NCBI RefSeq assembly: GCF_011075055.1
Contig: NC_058138.1
Location: 24,308,373 to 24,372,372 of the forward strand
Origin: Mangifera indica
Lineage: Eukaryota > Streptophyta > Magnoliopsida > Sapindales > Anacardiaceae
Reading direction: 5' to 3'
Length of the DNA stretch: 64,000 nucleotides
Below, one piece after another: positions 29,101 to 41,394 of this stretch. A model generated the notes under the pieces. That model searched no databases. It saw only the letters and a list, made by a program, of their open reading frames with translations, and was not told the origin of the DNA. Every line of letters starts with the position of its first letter. The first letter of the stretch is position 1. Made by a program: the position numbers and the translations under genes.

Positions 29101-32100
29101 CCTGCTCTCTGACATCATCACTGCCAGAGCTAAGGAGCTGCACGAACATAGGTACAGCACCCTGGTCAATAACAACTCTTGTATGCTCTGATGTCCCTGA
29201 TGCAACATTCGTCAATGCCCATGCAGCTTCAAACTACTCATGATAACAAAGTCAGTTTTCATAATATTTAATCAATATCTTCAAACACATTATTTTACTC
29301 AAACGAAAAGACAAAATCCAGAAATAGTTCTTACCTGTAGTTGGGGCAGATCATGCCTACCAAGGAACTCCACAAAGCGAGGGACGACACCAGCTTTGAT
29401 TACTTCATCAATCGGAGGGCTACGTTCTACACAATGATAAGTCCACATTGTCAGCAATAAAAAGAAAAATTTTTCCTCGACGAAAGAACAACACAGATTA
29501 TGTCCATACCAATTGACAAGAGCTTCCTAAACTGTGTAGTTGCCTCCAACTGTGATGCAGGATCATCAGACCACACTCCTTGTACCATCAAAGGAATGCT
29601 TTCCAACTGTTAGACAACAACGATATTAAAAAAAGTACAGGATTATGTGTAATTAATGAATCAAACACCATCGAGAGCAAAAGCAACTGTGAGAATAAAT
29701 GTCCTTATTGGCCATTCTTCTAAATGAAACAATGACTCTATACTAACACATAGAGTCCACCCATGTATACCAAATCAAGAAATTTAGTTAGCAGACACTC
29801 AAACAATCAGAGAAAGCTACATGGATATCTGCTTTTTCCAAAGACCAATAAACAATCAAATGTACATAAAGGCTAATTGATGCCCCTTTTCCTATAGCAC
29901 ACACAATATGAAAAGCATTATACAGCAGCTGACAGTGAAGAAGAAGACTCTCTCCTCTACACTTTCTCCAAAAGATTCATCAATATATAACTCTTCACCC
30001 AAGATAGTTTTTTGTGAGACAAGTGCACCACATCACTCACACATTCATCCATGCAACTCCTAACAGATATAATGGATCCCTTGTTATGTGGGTGCACACA
30101 CATAAGCGGGATGAGGAGCAAGGGATACAAGTGACTAGTGGAGTGAACGATACTTGTGTACCTAAGTTTAGTAAGGAGGTAATCCGAAGACATTTTGACA
30201 TTGTACACATGGGTGACATAGCAGCTCAGTAGTGAATGAGTTGGAAAAGTCAGTTATAGAACAAAATATGCAGGGGTGTGAAGAAAGTGTACAGGGTAAT
30301 AATTTTTTTTTTTGGTTCTGGTTTGGGCAGCCTTTGATTGAAAGAAAGCTCTCCAACTCCTCAAATCACCTAAACTATCCATCTTTCATTTCAATTTTGT
30401 TATCTACATTCATGTGGTCAGGCAATTGGGTGAAAATAGTGGGAATCTCTTGCTGAGTTGATTTATAAAATCAGATTTCTCTTAATCATTTGTCGACTGT
30501 TTGTGTGTTTTGTTGTGTTCGGCTGGTTGAATCTTATCAAAGTGGAATCAGAGCAGTCAACTTGGTTATAGTAAATACGCAGATGCATTTGATGGCAAAA
30601 AAAGTAGAGAAAGATTTGGCAGAGGTGAGGGATTCAATAGACGTGTTGAGATCTTTGTTAATGACGTGAAAACTTACACGATGAAGGAGAACCAAGGGAA
30701 AATATCAGAAGTTGTTAGAGCAATCCTGACAGTGGAAGATTCAGTTCAAAAGGCAATAACAAATCCTAACCCTTTTTCCAATGACCCGTGAATTTAGCCA
30801 AAATGAAGGACAAATTGGTCATACCAAATATCAAATCGATGACCAGAGATGCCAACTTTTAATGGGGAAGATTGTTAGGTACCCGGAGCTCTTGCTATGG
30901 AATATCTTAGCACTCTGTTGCAGAACTACACCAACAATTACACTCTTCTCTCAATAGTAAGCAACGCAACAGCCACAAGCAAGGTAATAGTTTCTAGATT
31001 GTAAAATGATTCAATATATAATATGTATGTTGTAATGAAACAGTGTTTGAACAATGGAAATTATATTGATTTGTGGAAATGTTTACAGATGAACAATACT
31101 GCTCCTTCTCATTTTACATATCCAGCAACAAAGTCAACATAACCAAACACAAAAGCATAAACTAATTCCATCATTCCAGAGTTGGCCCTTCCCAGTTTTT
31201 ACATGCAAAAACATAATCCATTTCTCTCTCACTCAAGCCACCCTATATCTCATCTTTCCCCTCATTAATGCTTCTCCAATCTAGTGTTGCCAAGTCAGCT
31301 TCTAGCAACTCCTACCATGCAGATTGTCTCCTCTCTCATCTACCCCGTATAGTACCTTCTCTAGAGGAAGGAGAGTTTGTTGTTTCACCTTTTCCTTGTT
31401 GTATTCCATTTATTTCCTTCATCTTGCTGCCAAATGTCTTTCTTATAGAGCCTCTTCTATTCTTTCTTCTCACATACACATTGACTCTAACAAAGATCCT
31501 CATGGTCAGGCTATAAGTCTAGGAGGTATTCTCAGGTGAATAAAATAAGAGTGAGAAAAGGTCATAGAGGTGGCAGTTTGTATGGAGGCATAGTTCTCAT
31601 ATGGCTTCAATGAGTGGAGTCACACTATTTGGTCAAAGATAAGACTGAAATTGAGCTTTGTTGAATCAGTTCAGCACTAACAAGATGGGAGTCCTCATGA
31701 ACATTTGATATCTCTCCAATAAAATTTAGAGCACAATTTGAAGCCATTGTAGCGTTGTTGAAAAATATGTCAAAGGAATTGCCAGAAGGAGTGCTCATAA
31801 ACGGTGTGCAAGAAGAGATTAAGGTGGAGATACAATTTTTCGGGGTTGCAACTTTAGCCCAAGCAATGTCTATGGTCCAAAAGATAGAGGATAGGGTTAT
31901 GACTTTGGATTGTTTAAGGGCTCAAATGAATTCCAAAGGAGTGTGTCCATGGAAAGTCAATAATAAATTGGACCAAGGGAGCAAATCAGGTGGGCCACAA
32001 ACTAGATCTAATGACCTAGATTAAAATAAATGGGTTTTCAAACTAAACCCGGTTCTCTCAATCAAACTAGAATAAGGAGTTGGGCGCATGAATCAAGTTC

Positions 32101-34240
32101 TCCATCCCTATCCTTAATCAAAAGTAACTCAATGAGAACATTAAGCTCCTATGGACAAAAGCCAATGACAAGCAACATAACACTGATGTCATCCACTGTG
32201 ACAAGTCTAGGGGTTAGAGATGTTAGGTCAATGATGAGGCAAGGAAATGACTTTAGACAGCTTTCAAACACGAAGTATTGGTCAAAGTTGAAGCGTGGTA
32301 TATATTTCAAGTGTGATGAAAAGTTTACTCATGACCACCATGTAAAAATCAGTAGCTAAGAGTCTTATTGGACTGTGCCAAGGAAGAAGGTACAAGCGAG
32401 GCTGACAAATAGCAAGGTACTGAATTCACGACATAGAGGAACGTACCCAAATTGAACTCTTTATAAATTCCATCATGAGTTTTACTTCTTACAAGACCCT
32501 CAAGTTAAAAGGGCAAATCACAGAGCGAGAGGTAATTATTTTGATAAATAGTGGAGCAACCCATAATTTTATTTCATGTGAGATATTGAAGGAGTTGGGT
32601 TTACTCACTTCACCAACTTAACAATTTGAGGTGTTGGTTAGTGACGGAAAGAGTATTCAAAGCTCCTTAGATAGTGTAAAATGATGTTGTTCAAAATATA
32701 AGGGCCGACAATCACACAAAATTTCCTACTCTTCCAATTAGGCAGTGTGAATTTGGTGTTGGTGTTGGAAGTGGAATGGTTGTAGCCTTTGGGTGAAGTG
32801 CAAACAAATTGGGAGGCAATGTACATCAAATTTAAGATGGAGGCCAAAAATGTATTAATTTAGGGTGAATCGACTTTAACCAAACTGGAAGTTTTTTCCA
32901 GGAGTAGTTGAAAGCAACTTGACATTCAAACCAAGCCTCTTAGATTGAACTTTTAGCTACTTTAATTCCTCCAACCAAGAAATAAGATGAAATTCATAAT
33001 GGGTTAGCTTCCATACTAAATGAATTTTAGGACTTGTTTGTCAGAGAAATTATATGTCTTTTGGGTTATCCCAACACTATTGTATCGGATTGTGATTAGG
33101 TTTTTATGAGTCAATTTTGGTCGAAGTGGTTTTGGGTTACCAACCTTTCTTTAAAACATAGTTCCTCTTATCACCCACAAACAGGTAAATAAACGGAAGT
33201 GGTTAACCGAAATTTGGAGACCTATCTACGTTGTTTCACAAGAACTCCGCCAAAGTTTGGTGCATCATAGAATAAGAAAGGGGTGTGAGGAAAGTGTGGA
33301 GGGAATATTTGTTTTTAAGGGGCAGCCTTTGGTTGAAAAGGGGGCCTCCGGCTCCTCAAATCGTTGGAACTATCCAACTTTCATTTCAATTTTGTTCTCT
33401 AAATTCGTCTAGACAGATAGTTGAGTGCAAATAGCAAGAATACCTACCGGGTTCATAAATAAAATAAGATTTCTTTTAATCATTTGCCTACTGTTTGTGT
33501 GTTTGGCTGTTTTTCAGCTCTGAAATTGCAGGTTGGACCCTAAAAATCATAATGAAACACACACACAAAAGCCCCTACTCCACCCTAGTCCAGATTCTTC
33601 AATAGAAGAACTCACCAACTCAAGATAGGCATACCACACCAACCTATCATCATCTACCAGAATCCTACCACATTGAATTCACTTTAACAAAATAAACAAA
33701 ATATAACAGGATCTTTTTTATTTGGTTTTCCTTTTGAGTTTACATAAATAGTCCAAGCTCCTAACAGATCATAAATGAAACCCCACAACTCAAATTCAAT
33801 TTACTTAAAACGCGGCTTCTAATTACACAAACCCCAAACTGATAAACCCATAAAGAGACACTAACAATCATCAATTCCTGATCTTCTTATAAGTTCAAAA
33901 ATCTCGAAAACCTAAATAACTATCATCCTACAGTTCTTAACAAAACTACGATTTAATCCAATTTACACAAAACCCATGAACAAAAGATCAATGCAGAAAC
34001 AAATCAGGGAAAAGTTTGTACCTTCTTCTCAATGGCGGAGGCAGCGTTTTGAGAGGCATCGAGAAGTGGCTGAGACTGAAGCAAGAGACCTTCACGTCTC
34101 TTCTTTAACAAATTATCTTCTCTTTTGTTCTTTCTGATCTCCACCAAATTGTCCTCTCTCCGCCGCCGCGCCTCCTCTGCATCGACGCCGGTCTTGTATC
34201 CCTTCTTTCTTACCTCAGTCCGAGTGCTGGGCCTCAACAT
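26142..34240 (-). CDS. IMPA4: Importin subunit alpha, IMPA-4 type
   Basis: Importin alpha binds nuclear localisation signals in the cytosol and hands cargo to importin beta. Ten exons: 34240-34022, 29606-29510, 29426-29335, 29233-29102, 28786-28601, 28492-28329, 28149-28071, 27826-27698, 26961-26834, 26517-26142. They join in phase to 533 residues, the family norm. The N terminus is an importin-beta-binding domain ([18 protein letters not shown] then LLKKRR). Armadillo repeats follow, each with the NLS-binding Trp/Asn signature: [82 protein letters not shown] and [12 protein letters not shown]. The C terminus ends GGFNFG. Intron 1 is 4.4 kb long and carries a Ty3/gypsy relic in antisense orientation to the gene. 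In Arabidopsis, IMPA-4 (At1g09270) lies beside the STR6 gene and is the isoform exploited during Agrobacterium transformation. Confidence 0.95.
30256..33520 (+). mobile_element. Degenerate Ty3/gypsy retrotransposon in IMPA-4 intron 1
   Basis: Two direct repeats of about 250 bp (30256-30513 and 33267-33515) share words such as ttcatttcaattttgtt and gtttgtgtgttt and act as LTR remnants. A tRNA-Met type primer site (TGGAATCAGAGC, 30543-30554) follows the left one, so the left LTR probably ends near 30539. Broken gag sequence occupies about 30590-32025, with the typical [20 protein letters not shown] motif at about 31795. A protease remnant with SGATHNFIS lies near 32550. An integrase piece (YHPQTG then [14 protein letters not shown]) lies at about 33165-33235 and runs straight into the right LTR. 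Reverse transcriptase and RNase H are missing, and many stops and shifts are present. It is an inactive relic. Confidence 0.75.
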
Positions 34241-34477
34241 TGTTTTTTTTTTTTTTTTAAGGAGGAAGGACTGCAAATGACAGGAAGAACGGATAGCGTG
34301 AAATTGTTAAAGCAATTTTTTATTATTATTATTATTTTGAATCTTAAAAAATTAATCACTTGGATAGTGATTTGACACTTTTAACCCTACACATTTTTCC
34401 AGTTCGGCTTTGTTCCATTGAAGGTGAGACATCTGGCCTCTTGTCCCGTCACATACTCGTTGTCTAATTTACTAAAA
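34241..34477. promoter_or_regulatory. IMPA-4 upstream region
   Basis: The short stretch before the importin start codon includes a poly-A/T tract and a (TTA)n run near 34320-34335. It ends at the left target duplication of a foldback element (TTACTAAAA at 34469-34477). That element now begins only about 240 bp from the ATG. Confidence 0.45.
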
Positions 34478-35158
34478 GCCAAATGACTATTTTCCCACAA
34501 ACTTAATTTTTTATTTGTTAAAGGTGAAAATTTTAAATATTTATTCACTTATTAAATTTTATTATTATTATCAAAAATAAAATTATTATTTAATAAAAAT
34601 ATTTTAAAAAATTAAAATTTTATTATATTTACTCTTTTAAATTTAAAAATTAATAATTCTCTCACCAAATATTTAAAAAAATAACATTTTTTTCTTAAAG
34701 TTTTTTCAATATGTTATCAACAATAAAAAATGGTAATGATGACAATCTTTCTCTCTCATAGTTTCTCTCTTAATCGTGCTCTATTTCTGAACATTCTCCC
34801 CCGTTGAGACAAATCGCTTCTTCATCAATTGCTTTTCTAAGTCAGTAATGGTCAGGAATGGAATGAGAGGAAGAGAGAACGCAACCATTGCCACTACCTA
34901 TTGTCGACAATGGTGGCTAGAAAACTTTAAGAGGGAATGTTCATTTTTCAAATTTTTGATAAGATATTTATTAGATTTTTAAACATTGAGAGAAATGTGA
35001 TAAATTTTTAATTTAAAAAAATATATTTGTTAAATAACAAAATTAACCTGACGGTAACAATAAAATTTAATAGATTGATGAGTATTTGGATTTTTAATAA
35101 TTAACGGATGAAAAATTGGGTTTGCACCAAACCTTGGGTGGGAAATAGTCATTTGGCC
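34478..35158. mobile_element. Mutator-type foldback MITE, copy A
   Basis: This copy has perfect 9-bp target duplications TTACTAAAA at 34469-34477 and 35159-35167. Terminal inverted repeats are GCCAAATGACTATTTTCCCA on the left and GGCCAAATGACTATTTCCCA on the complement of the right end. It is 681 bp with no coding capacity. Its ends match copies B-E in this window. Confidence 0.85.
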
Positions 35159-35183
35159 TTACTAAAATTATATATTATATTTT

Positions 35184-36172
35184 GGTCAAAACACTTATTC
35201 TCACCTAAGGTATAGTGAAATTTCAAATTGACCCCTTTCAACTTTCAAAAACCAAAATATCCACCCATGAATAAATTTTTATGAAAATTTTTAGTTAGAG
35301 TCAAAGGTAAAATTGTCGTTTTAATAATAATATTAAAAAATATATATAATTCATTACTATTTCCACTATAGATTTTAAAAACTAACTATTTTACTCATGT
35401 CTAAAATTTTCTAACTTAAAAAAATTACATTCCCCCCAAAACCTAGGATTTCCATATTTTTTCCAATTTAGTCGCCCCTATAACTTTTGAAAACTACAAT
35501 TTCACCCCTTTCTTGAACTTCAATTTCTACGGTCCTCTCCGTCCATCTCTGACATCCTCCTTTGTCTGAGCTAAGCTAAACAGACGTCAACGTTACCTTA
35601 CCTAACTTATCCATCAGCGATGTCGACCATGGGAAAATATTATGCAATGAAGAAATCTCTATCTCTTTGTCGCATCAAAAATGTTTGTGCAACGAAGAGA
35701 TCTCGATTTTTTTGTCATAGAGACATTTCTCGTCGTTGGTGGATAGAGCGATAAGGCAAGGTTGATGTTAGCTTGGCTTAGGTAAAGGAGGACACCGAGA
35801 TGGATTGAGAGGACACCGAAAATATGCTAGAAACTGAAGTTTAAGAATGGGTGAAATTATAGTTTTTAAAAGTTATGAGAGATAGGTGAATTTCAAAAAA
35901 TATGAAAACCCTCGGTTTGGAGGAAAATTATGATTTTTTTAAAGTTAAGAAACTTTATACAAGGGTGAAATTGTAGTTTTTAAAACCTAGAGGGGAAAAT
36001 CAATAAGTTATATATATTTTTAATAATATTATTAAAATAACAATTTTATTTCTGACCTTAATTGAAAATTTTAATAGAATTTTACTCATGAGTGAGTATT
36101 TAAGTTTTTAAAAGTTTAAGGGTATGAGTTTGAGTTTTTATTATACCTTGGGTAGAAACAAGTCTTTTGGCC
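35184..36172. mobile_element. Mutator-type foldback MITE, copy B
   Basis: Perfect 9-bp target duplications TTATATTTT lie at 35175-35183 and 36173-36181. The ends GGTCAAAACACTTATTCTC and complement GGCCAAAAGACTTGTTTCT continue into CTAAGGTATA/CCAAGGTATA. Much of the 989-bp body is an imperfect inverted repeat, with the two arms around 35500-35600 and 35755-35830 sharing gttagcttggct- and ggaggacac-like words in opposite orientation. No transposase is present. It starts 17 bases after the right target duplication of copy A begins. Confidence 0.85.
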
Positions 36173-37074
36173 TTATATTTTGTATTAATTATTAAAACAG
36201 TATTAACATGTAAAACTTAACCTCAATTCTTTTTTTTTTTCAAACGATTTCATCATAACCCATTAGTTTTAATATTCAAGTTCAATACTTTTAATACCTG
36301 GAAAAAATCGTGTGAAAATTTAGCTTATTTGTCACTTAATTTTGTGTACAAACATAGTATGATGACAAGATAATGACAATTACATGTACATGGACATGAA
36401 CGTGGACGAGCCTGAATTATTCCCTTTAGGAAAAGAACAAGATTCTCCATCAACCTCAAACCGCAAATGAAAAAACATGCCCTCCTTTGAGGGCAGGGCG
36501 AAGAAATGGAGTATTAGACCCAGGGCGAGCCTGGTTTTTGTGAGGATAGCCCTAGATTCCCCGTCAAAAATTAAGAATTTGTTAACATGTATGTGACTCA
36601 TGTTTAATTGTAGATTCGTTTTTAGCCCACTCTCAAATGGGCTCTAGATTATAATTAAAGGAGTATACTTAAAATTAGAGCAATATTAAATATATCTATT
36701 TTATTTTTAATTTATTTTTGGATATACATATATATATATATATAATATTATTATATAATTATATATTATTTTATTTTTAATTTAAAATTACTCATTCATT
36801 TAATAATATATATCAAATGTATATCTATTTATATGTACAAAATGAGTATATATAGTTTTATTATTAAAACTAAATTGAATTAGTTTATAATTCAAAGATC
36901 ACATAAATTTATATTTATATTTAAAAACATATAAACTAAATTTAATTATCTTACATACAGTTAATCATAATATTATAATTTGTTATTCTCTTATTCTACC
37001 CTCTGCTCTTTCCCTCGGAATACATATGTGTTATCATTCCTTTAGAGTTTTTTTATTTTTCATGATATATAGTA
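36173..37074. other. AT-rich spacer with MITE-like repeat (about 36668-36870)
   Basis: No gene was found. An AT-rich segment at about 36668-36870 resembles the family seen at 12557, 40797 and 49059, with tatatgtacaaaatgagtat near one end and a TA microsatellite (about 36726-36742). The open frame on the minus strand at 36380-36601 has no recognisable motif. Confidence 0.4.
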
Positions 37075-37805
37075 GGCTAAAGGACTTATTCCCATCCAAA
37101 ATATCGTACTTTCTCAAATTCTTACCTCTTAAGTATGAAAATCTCAAACACCTATTCATGAAAAGTTAAATCTATTAGTTTTAAAAATAAAATTGTCATT
37201 TCATCAGTAATATTTAAAATAAATTAAAATTTAATCTTTTTTCCCCTCAAAACTCTAAAAACTAAAAATTTACCCTTTAGATCAAGTTTTAAAAAATGAC
37301 ATTTTCCCTTAGGGTTTAGTTTTCAATCCCCAATGCCATAGCGGACAACAGAGATTCTTCGACGCATCACCATGCTTTGGCGGTCTCTCTCCCCTCCTCT
37401 GGAACATCGATCAATGAAAATCTCATCTAAGAAGATGAAGAGTTTCGTCTTCCTAATGAAGCTTTTCGTCTCTCTCGCTTTATTCGACATTAATTGGGTA
37501 TTCCACTCAAAAGAGAGAAATCCTTAGAGGAAGAGAAAACTTAAGGAGGGAAAGGTCGCTAGTAATGGTGTTGGAGATGGTGCTAGAGTTTGAAAACTAA
37601 ACTTTATAAGGGGAAATGTCATTTTTTAAAATTTGGTCTATCAGGAAAATAGTTAGTTTTTAGGTTTTAGGAAGAAAAAAAAAAATTTAAAGGGTTAAAA
37701 TTCTGGTAATTTTAATTGTCTATGAGTAGATAAATGAAAATTTTAAAGTTAAAAAATGAGAATTTCAAATTAGTGGATATTTCAGGTGGGAAATAGTCCT
37801 TTATA
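37075..37805. mobile_element. Mutator-type foldback MITE, copy C (diverged)
   Basis: The left end GGCTAAAGGACTTATTCCCA and the complement of the right end (ATAAAGGACTATTTCCCACC) match the terminal repeat of copies A, B, D and E. I could not find a matching 9-bp target duplication, and the last few bases of the right end are changed. It is probably an older member of the family. Confidence 0.65.
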
Positions 37806-39680
37806 CTTGTTTTTTTCGTTGATTTTGTTATCAGCTCGAGTGCTTCATTTTTTGATTGTATGATACTCGACCTCTAAATTAATATCTATCTCAACTTATA
37901 CTCATCTATTTAAGACATTTAGATTTTTCATTTCAGTTTTCTCTATTTAAACAAGTGTGTTTGTTTTAATTTCTATTGCTTTTTTTATATTGTTGGAAAT
38001 AGTGGTGAAAATCCGAAGTCAATAGAAGCTACTATTCTTGTTGAATTTTAGATGGTAATAATGAGTTACTTTTCTTTTAATTCAATGCTTACGAACATAA
38101 TCATTTTAGGTGTCTAGAATGCAAAGTGTAAGACTAGAAGATAATGAAGATTGTATCTTACTAAGAGTTGACATTTGTGTTGAATTTACCTACAGTTAAC
38201 TTTTTTGAAGTGCATATTGTTTGTTTAAATTTGTGAATATGACGGACAAAAAAAATATCCTCATGATTCACTGAGTGATTATTATAAATAATATTATTCA
38301 ATATATTTCCTTTATTCAAGATGTGATGATTTTTTTTAAAAATAAATTTTTAGTAATTGATTAACAAATAATAATAGGGCCATAAAGATCCCCTTCAACA
38401 AAAATTGTCTCCGCCGCTGATTATACCTTATTGTGTCCCAAAGCCATCCATAAACATGCAATGTTGGGATAGTTAGAAAGTATTATAGTTATCATGCTGA
38501 CAAACACACCCTCATTTAATAATACACATGAAAATTGGAAAAATTGCAAAGAATAACATGAATTGTTATCGTTGAAACCACCCCAATGGAATTTGACAAT
38601 AAAAGTCATACTTCACTAATTCGACAACAATAAACATTACCGAAATCCATATGCTCATTATACATAACCATCACAATAACTAACCATATGTTTTTGCTAG
38701 TCATCCAAGCAAGTACATGAACCATACATTATATATATTGTAAAAGAGGTTTAAGTTTTAATATTATCAAATGAAAGTAGACTATTTTATTGTTAGTATG
38801 ACCTCAAACCTTATATAATTTAGTGTTATTTTAAGCTTGATCTCTAATCCGATCTTGGTTTCAAAGTCAAATTTTTTAAAGCTTGGAACCATAACTCACA
38901 ATGTTTCTGGTATGGTTAATAAGACCATATATAATTTCATTTCATTTTCATTTTGATTTGAAGCTCAACCAATCATTAACAAATTTTTATTGAAAATAGT
39001 GAATTTGTTCACGCCATTCTAAGGATGAAAAGAAGTAGTAATATGAGTAAAGGACAGAAATAGTAAGATATGTCAAGTGTCTGATTTCGTTAACTATTTT
39101 AAGGTTAAAAGAAGTATGTGCAAATTTTGATCAATTATAATTGTGTAGATTTTGCCTCCTACAATCAAAGAGTAGCACTACAAGAATACTCCTGGAAGAA
39201 GCCGCGGTATTTTCATGCGAGAAGGATATGCTGCCAATACGAATTTTACTGGAAATTTTCTTTAATTCCAATTCAGGTACCGTACAACGTGAGAAAGATA
39301 CATGCAATGAGATCGGAGAGGATAACAAATCAAATAGAAGCTCTCCGTCACAATCAATCAAATAATGATGCACAGTGTCGCACAGGATATGGATGTGTTG
39401 TCGAAGATGCCTATCAAAGAGAAGAGAAGGCAATGAACAGTAAATCACTCGCCTTCACTCTATGCCTGCTATCACTGGACGGGGAAACAGAACATGACAC
39501 CGAAGCATGGTTGATGACGTATTGAATCTGGTTTTATTAATGCTATTGCCTTTGTATATTAATCAAATAATGGCGCAATATGGTTGGTAATCTGGACAAT
39601 TTTGAATGTTAAATTTTTTTACTTTTTTAGAGTTGATCTGCTAACAACCTTACTTCTTTTTTTCTTAAATAATTTCTATG
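37806..39680. other. Gene-poor spacer with one unassigned open frame
   Basis: About 1.9 kb with no recognised gene. An open frame on the plus strand at 39118-39525 (135 codons) overlaps another plus-strand frame at 39141-39365 and contains a possible splice donor (cag|gtacc near 39275). I recognise no domain in either frame and cannot say whether this is an exon of an unknown gene, a gene relic or chance. Confidence 0.4.
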
Positions 39681-39688
39681 GTTGTTTT

Positions 39689-39834
39689 TAGACACGTCAA
39701 TTGGGTCAGACCAAATAAAGATTCGATCTGAACCACAAAAAAAACCCGGGCTAAGCCCATGGACCTATCAGGCCAGGCTTAGAGTTTTAATATTGGCTCA
39801 TGAGTTGGCCCGGCCCGACCCATTGACATCTCTA
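39689..39834. mobile_element. hAT-type MITE (146 bp)
   Basis: Perfect 8-bp target duplications GTTGTTTT lie at 39681-39688 and 39835-39842. Terminal inverted repeats are TAGACACGTCAATTGGGTC and TAGAGATGTCAATGGGTCGG. The 8-bp duplication and short non-coding body are typical of hAT-derived MITEs. It contains a GC-rich middle (cccgggctaagccc). Confidence 0.82.
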
Positions 39835-40004
39835 GTTGTTTTTATATGTCCATGATTGAGTTTTATATGTATTTTATAATTTTATACTTATGCTGAACCT
39901 ACCAACCACTTGGCTGGGACTGCAATGGTGGCCAGAGCATAAAAGTCTCATAAAACTAGAGGCATATACATAGAGTCTCCAAGGGAAAATTTTTAAGAAA
40001 AAAA

Positions 40005-40530
40005 TTGGGGTTGTATAGTGTTATATTGTCTGCTTTTGTGGCATTTGTTTTGACCAGTCCCTCTGTTGGTGTCACTGAATCGGTCATCTCTTCCATTTGT
40101 GGCCTAACTCAGAACCAAGAAATTTGTGAAAGCATATTATTGAGTGACCCTCGTACAAACTCTGCAGACACCCCCTCTACTCTCACTTATATCAATCGAG
40201 CTAGCCACCAAACAAGCGGACAAGAACTATCAAGCTTTCTGTCAGTTTTATGACAACACTAATGATCCGGGGTTGAAGATTTCTTTTGAAAATTGGATAA
40301 GAATTTACAGGAATATGAAAGACATTCTCCAAAAAGATTACAAGCTGTCACAAAAGAAACAGAGTAAGAGCATAAATGATTTGGGAAAGTTGACAACATT
40401 GGCTTATGATTGCGAGAATGGGCTCCCTTCAAATTCACCAACTGCTGCTACAACCCAAGATTTGCTCCTTCATGCTCAAACTGTTGCATACACCAACTCA
40501 TTTGTTGCAGTCCCTCAGTGGTCGATATAA
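40005..40530 (+). pseudogene. PMEI / invertase-inhibitor-like pseudogene
   Basis: The first frame (40005-40253) gives a hydrophobic signal-like start followed by SVISSICGLTQNQEICESIL and SDPRTNSAD, the first helical hairpin with two Cys nine residues apart as in pectin methylesterase/invertase inhibitors. Around 40165-40200 the likely continuation moves to the +1 frame (40144-40530: LLSLISIELATKQADKNYQ to LAYDCENGL and a final helix). The expected ATG reads TTG at 40005. A lost start plus a shifted frame make a functional product unlikely. The family call rests on the Cys pattern and helix layout, so it is moderate. Confidence 0.55.
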
Positions 40531-41384
40531 ATATGCATTCATGTTGATGCCTTGGAATTGAATTTGCTGATTTATATTGAAAATTTGTTCTGACAAGAGA
40601 CTTCAATTGTAGAAACAGCACTGATCTGAATTGCATGATTCACTAGAGGTGGCATTACGCAGCCATAACTATCGACCAATATATTACTGAGAAATTGCAG
40701 CTGGCAGCAACTGATGATGAGACGGGGGCAGCAAGTGGCAAAGCAAACAAAATTGACATTTGTCACATTCATTATTACATTTAAAAAATATAATGCCATA
40801 TAGGTACCTATTTTAAATATATAATTAGGTTTATATTTTTATGTATTATTATATAATTAGATATTATTTTATTTTTATTAAAAATATAATATATATTTTA
40901 TATATACCTATTTATATATTTAAAATAAATACATGTAATTTTATTGTTACAAAAATTATTATAATAAATTGTGATGTGAAAATTAAAAAAAAAAATATCT
41001 ATAATAAGTGAAATAGGTATGATGAGTTGTTAAAGAGAGAATTTTGAAATTGGCTTAACAAAGTTGTTGAAGGGTATCACATTTTTTTATTCAACTTGTT
41101 TTATAACTGCTATTTTGAACATGATCTAACGGAACTCGGTTCCAATCTCGTCTTGGCATAACCATATAACAAGTTCGGCAAAATTGGCGGTATTTTCATA
41201 CCGTGATATGGGCCGTGATGGGCCTTAGCCCGCTGACAACAGGGAAGGGTGTGCACGTGTCAGTCCTTGGATGTTAGCCCCCATTGTACTCCCCAGACAC
41301 CATACAGCACCGTTTTAAACCCAAAAAATTTATGGCGCAAAGCAGGGCTTCGTCAGGAGAAAATTTTGGAGCCAAAGATTCAAT
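40531..41384. other. Spacer with AT-rich MITE-like repeat (about 40797-40965) and FAS1 upstream region
   Basis: No gene is seen. The AT-rich block at 40797-40965 (tacctattttaaatatata at one end, ttaaaataaatacatgtaat at the other) resembles the repeats near 12557, 36668 and 49059. From about 41100 the sequence becomes less AT-rich and is presumably the FAS1 promoter. Confidence 0.4.
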
Positions 41385-41394
41385 GGGCGGGAAA
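41385..41394 (+). promoter_or_regulatory. E2F-type site (GGGCGGGAAA) upstream of FAS1
   Basis: GGGCGGGAAA is the reverse of the canonical TTTCCCGCC E2F element and lies about 205 bp before the FAS1 start codon. Arabidopsis FAS1 is a reported E2F target, so S-phase regulation through this site is plausible. A weaker GGCGCAAA word lies at 41334. A telobox-like AAACCCTAG occurs in the leader near 41560. Confidence 0.6.
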
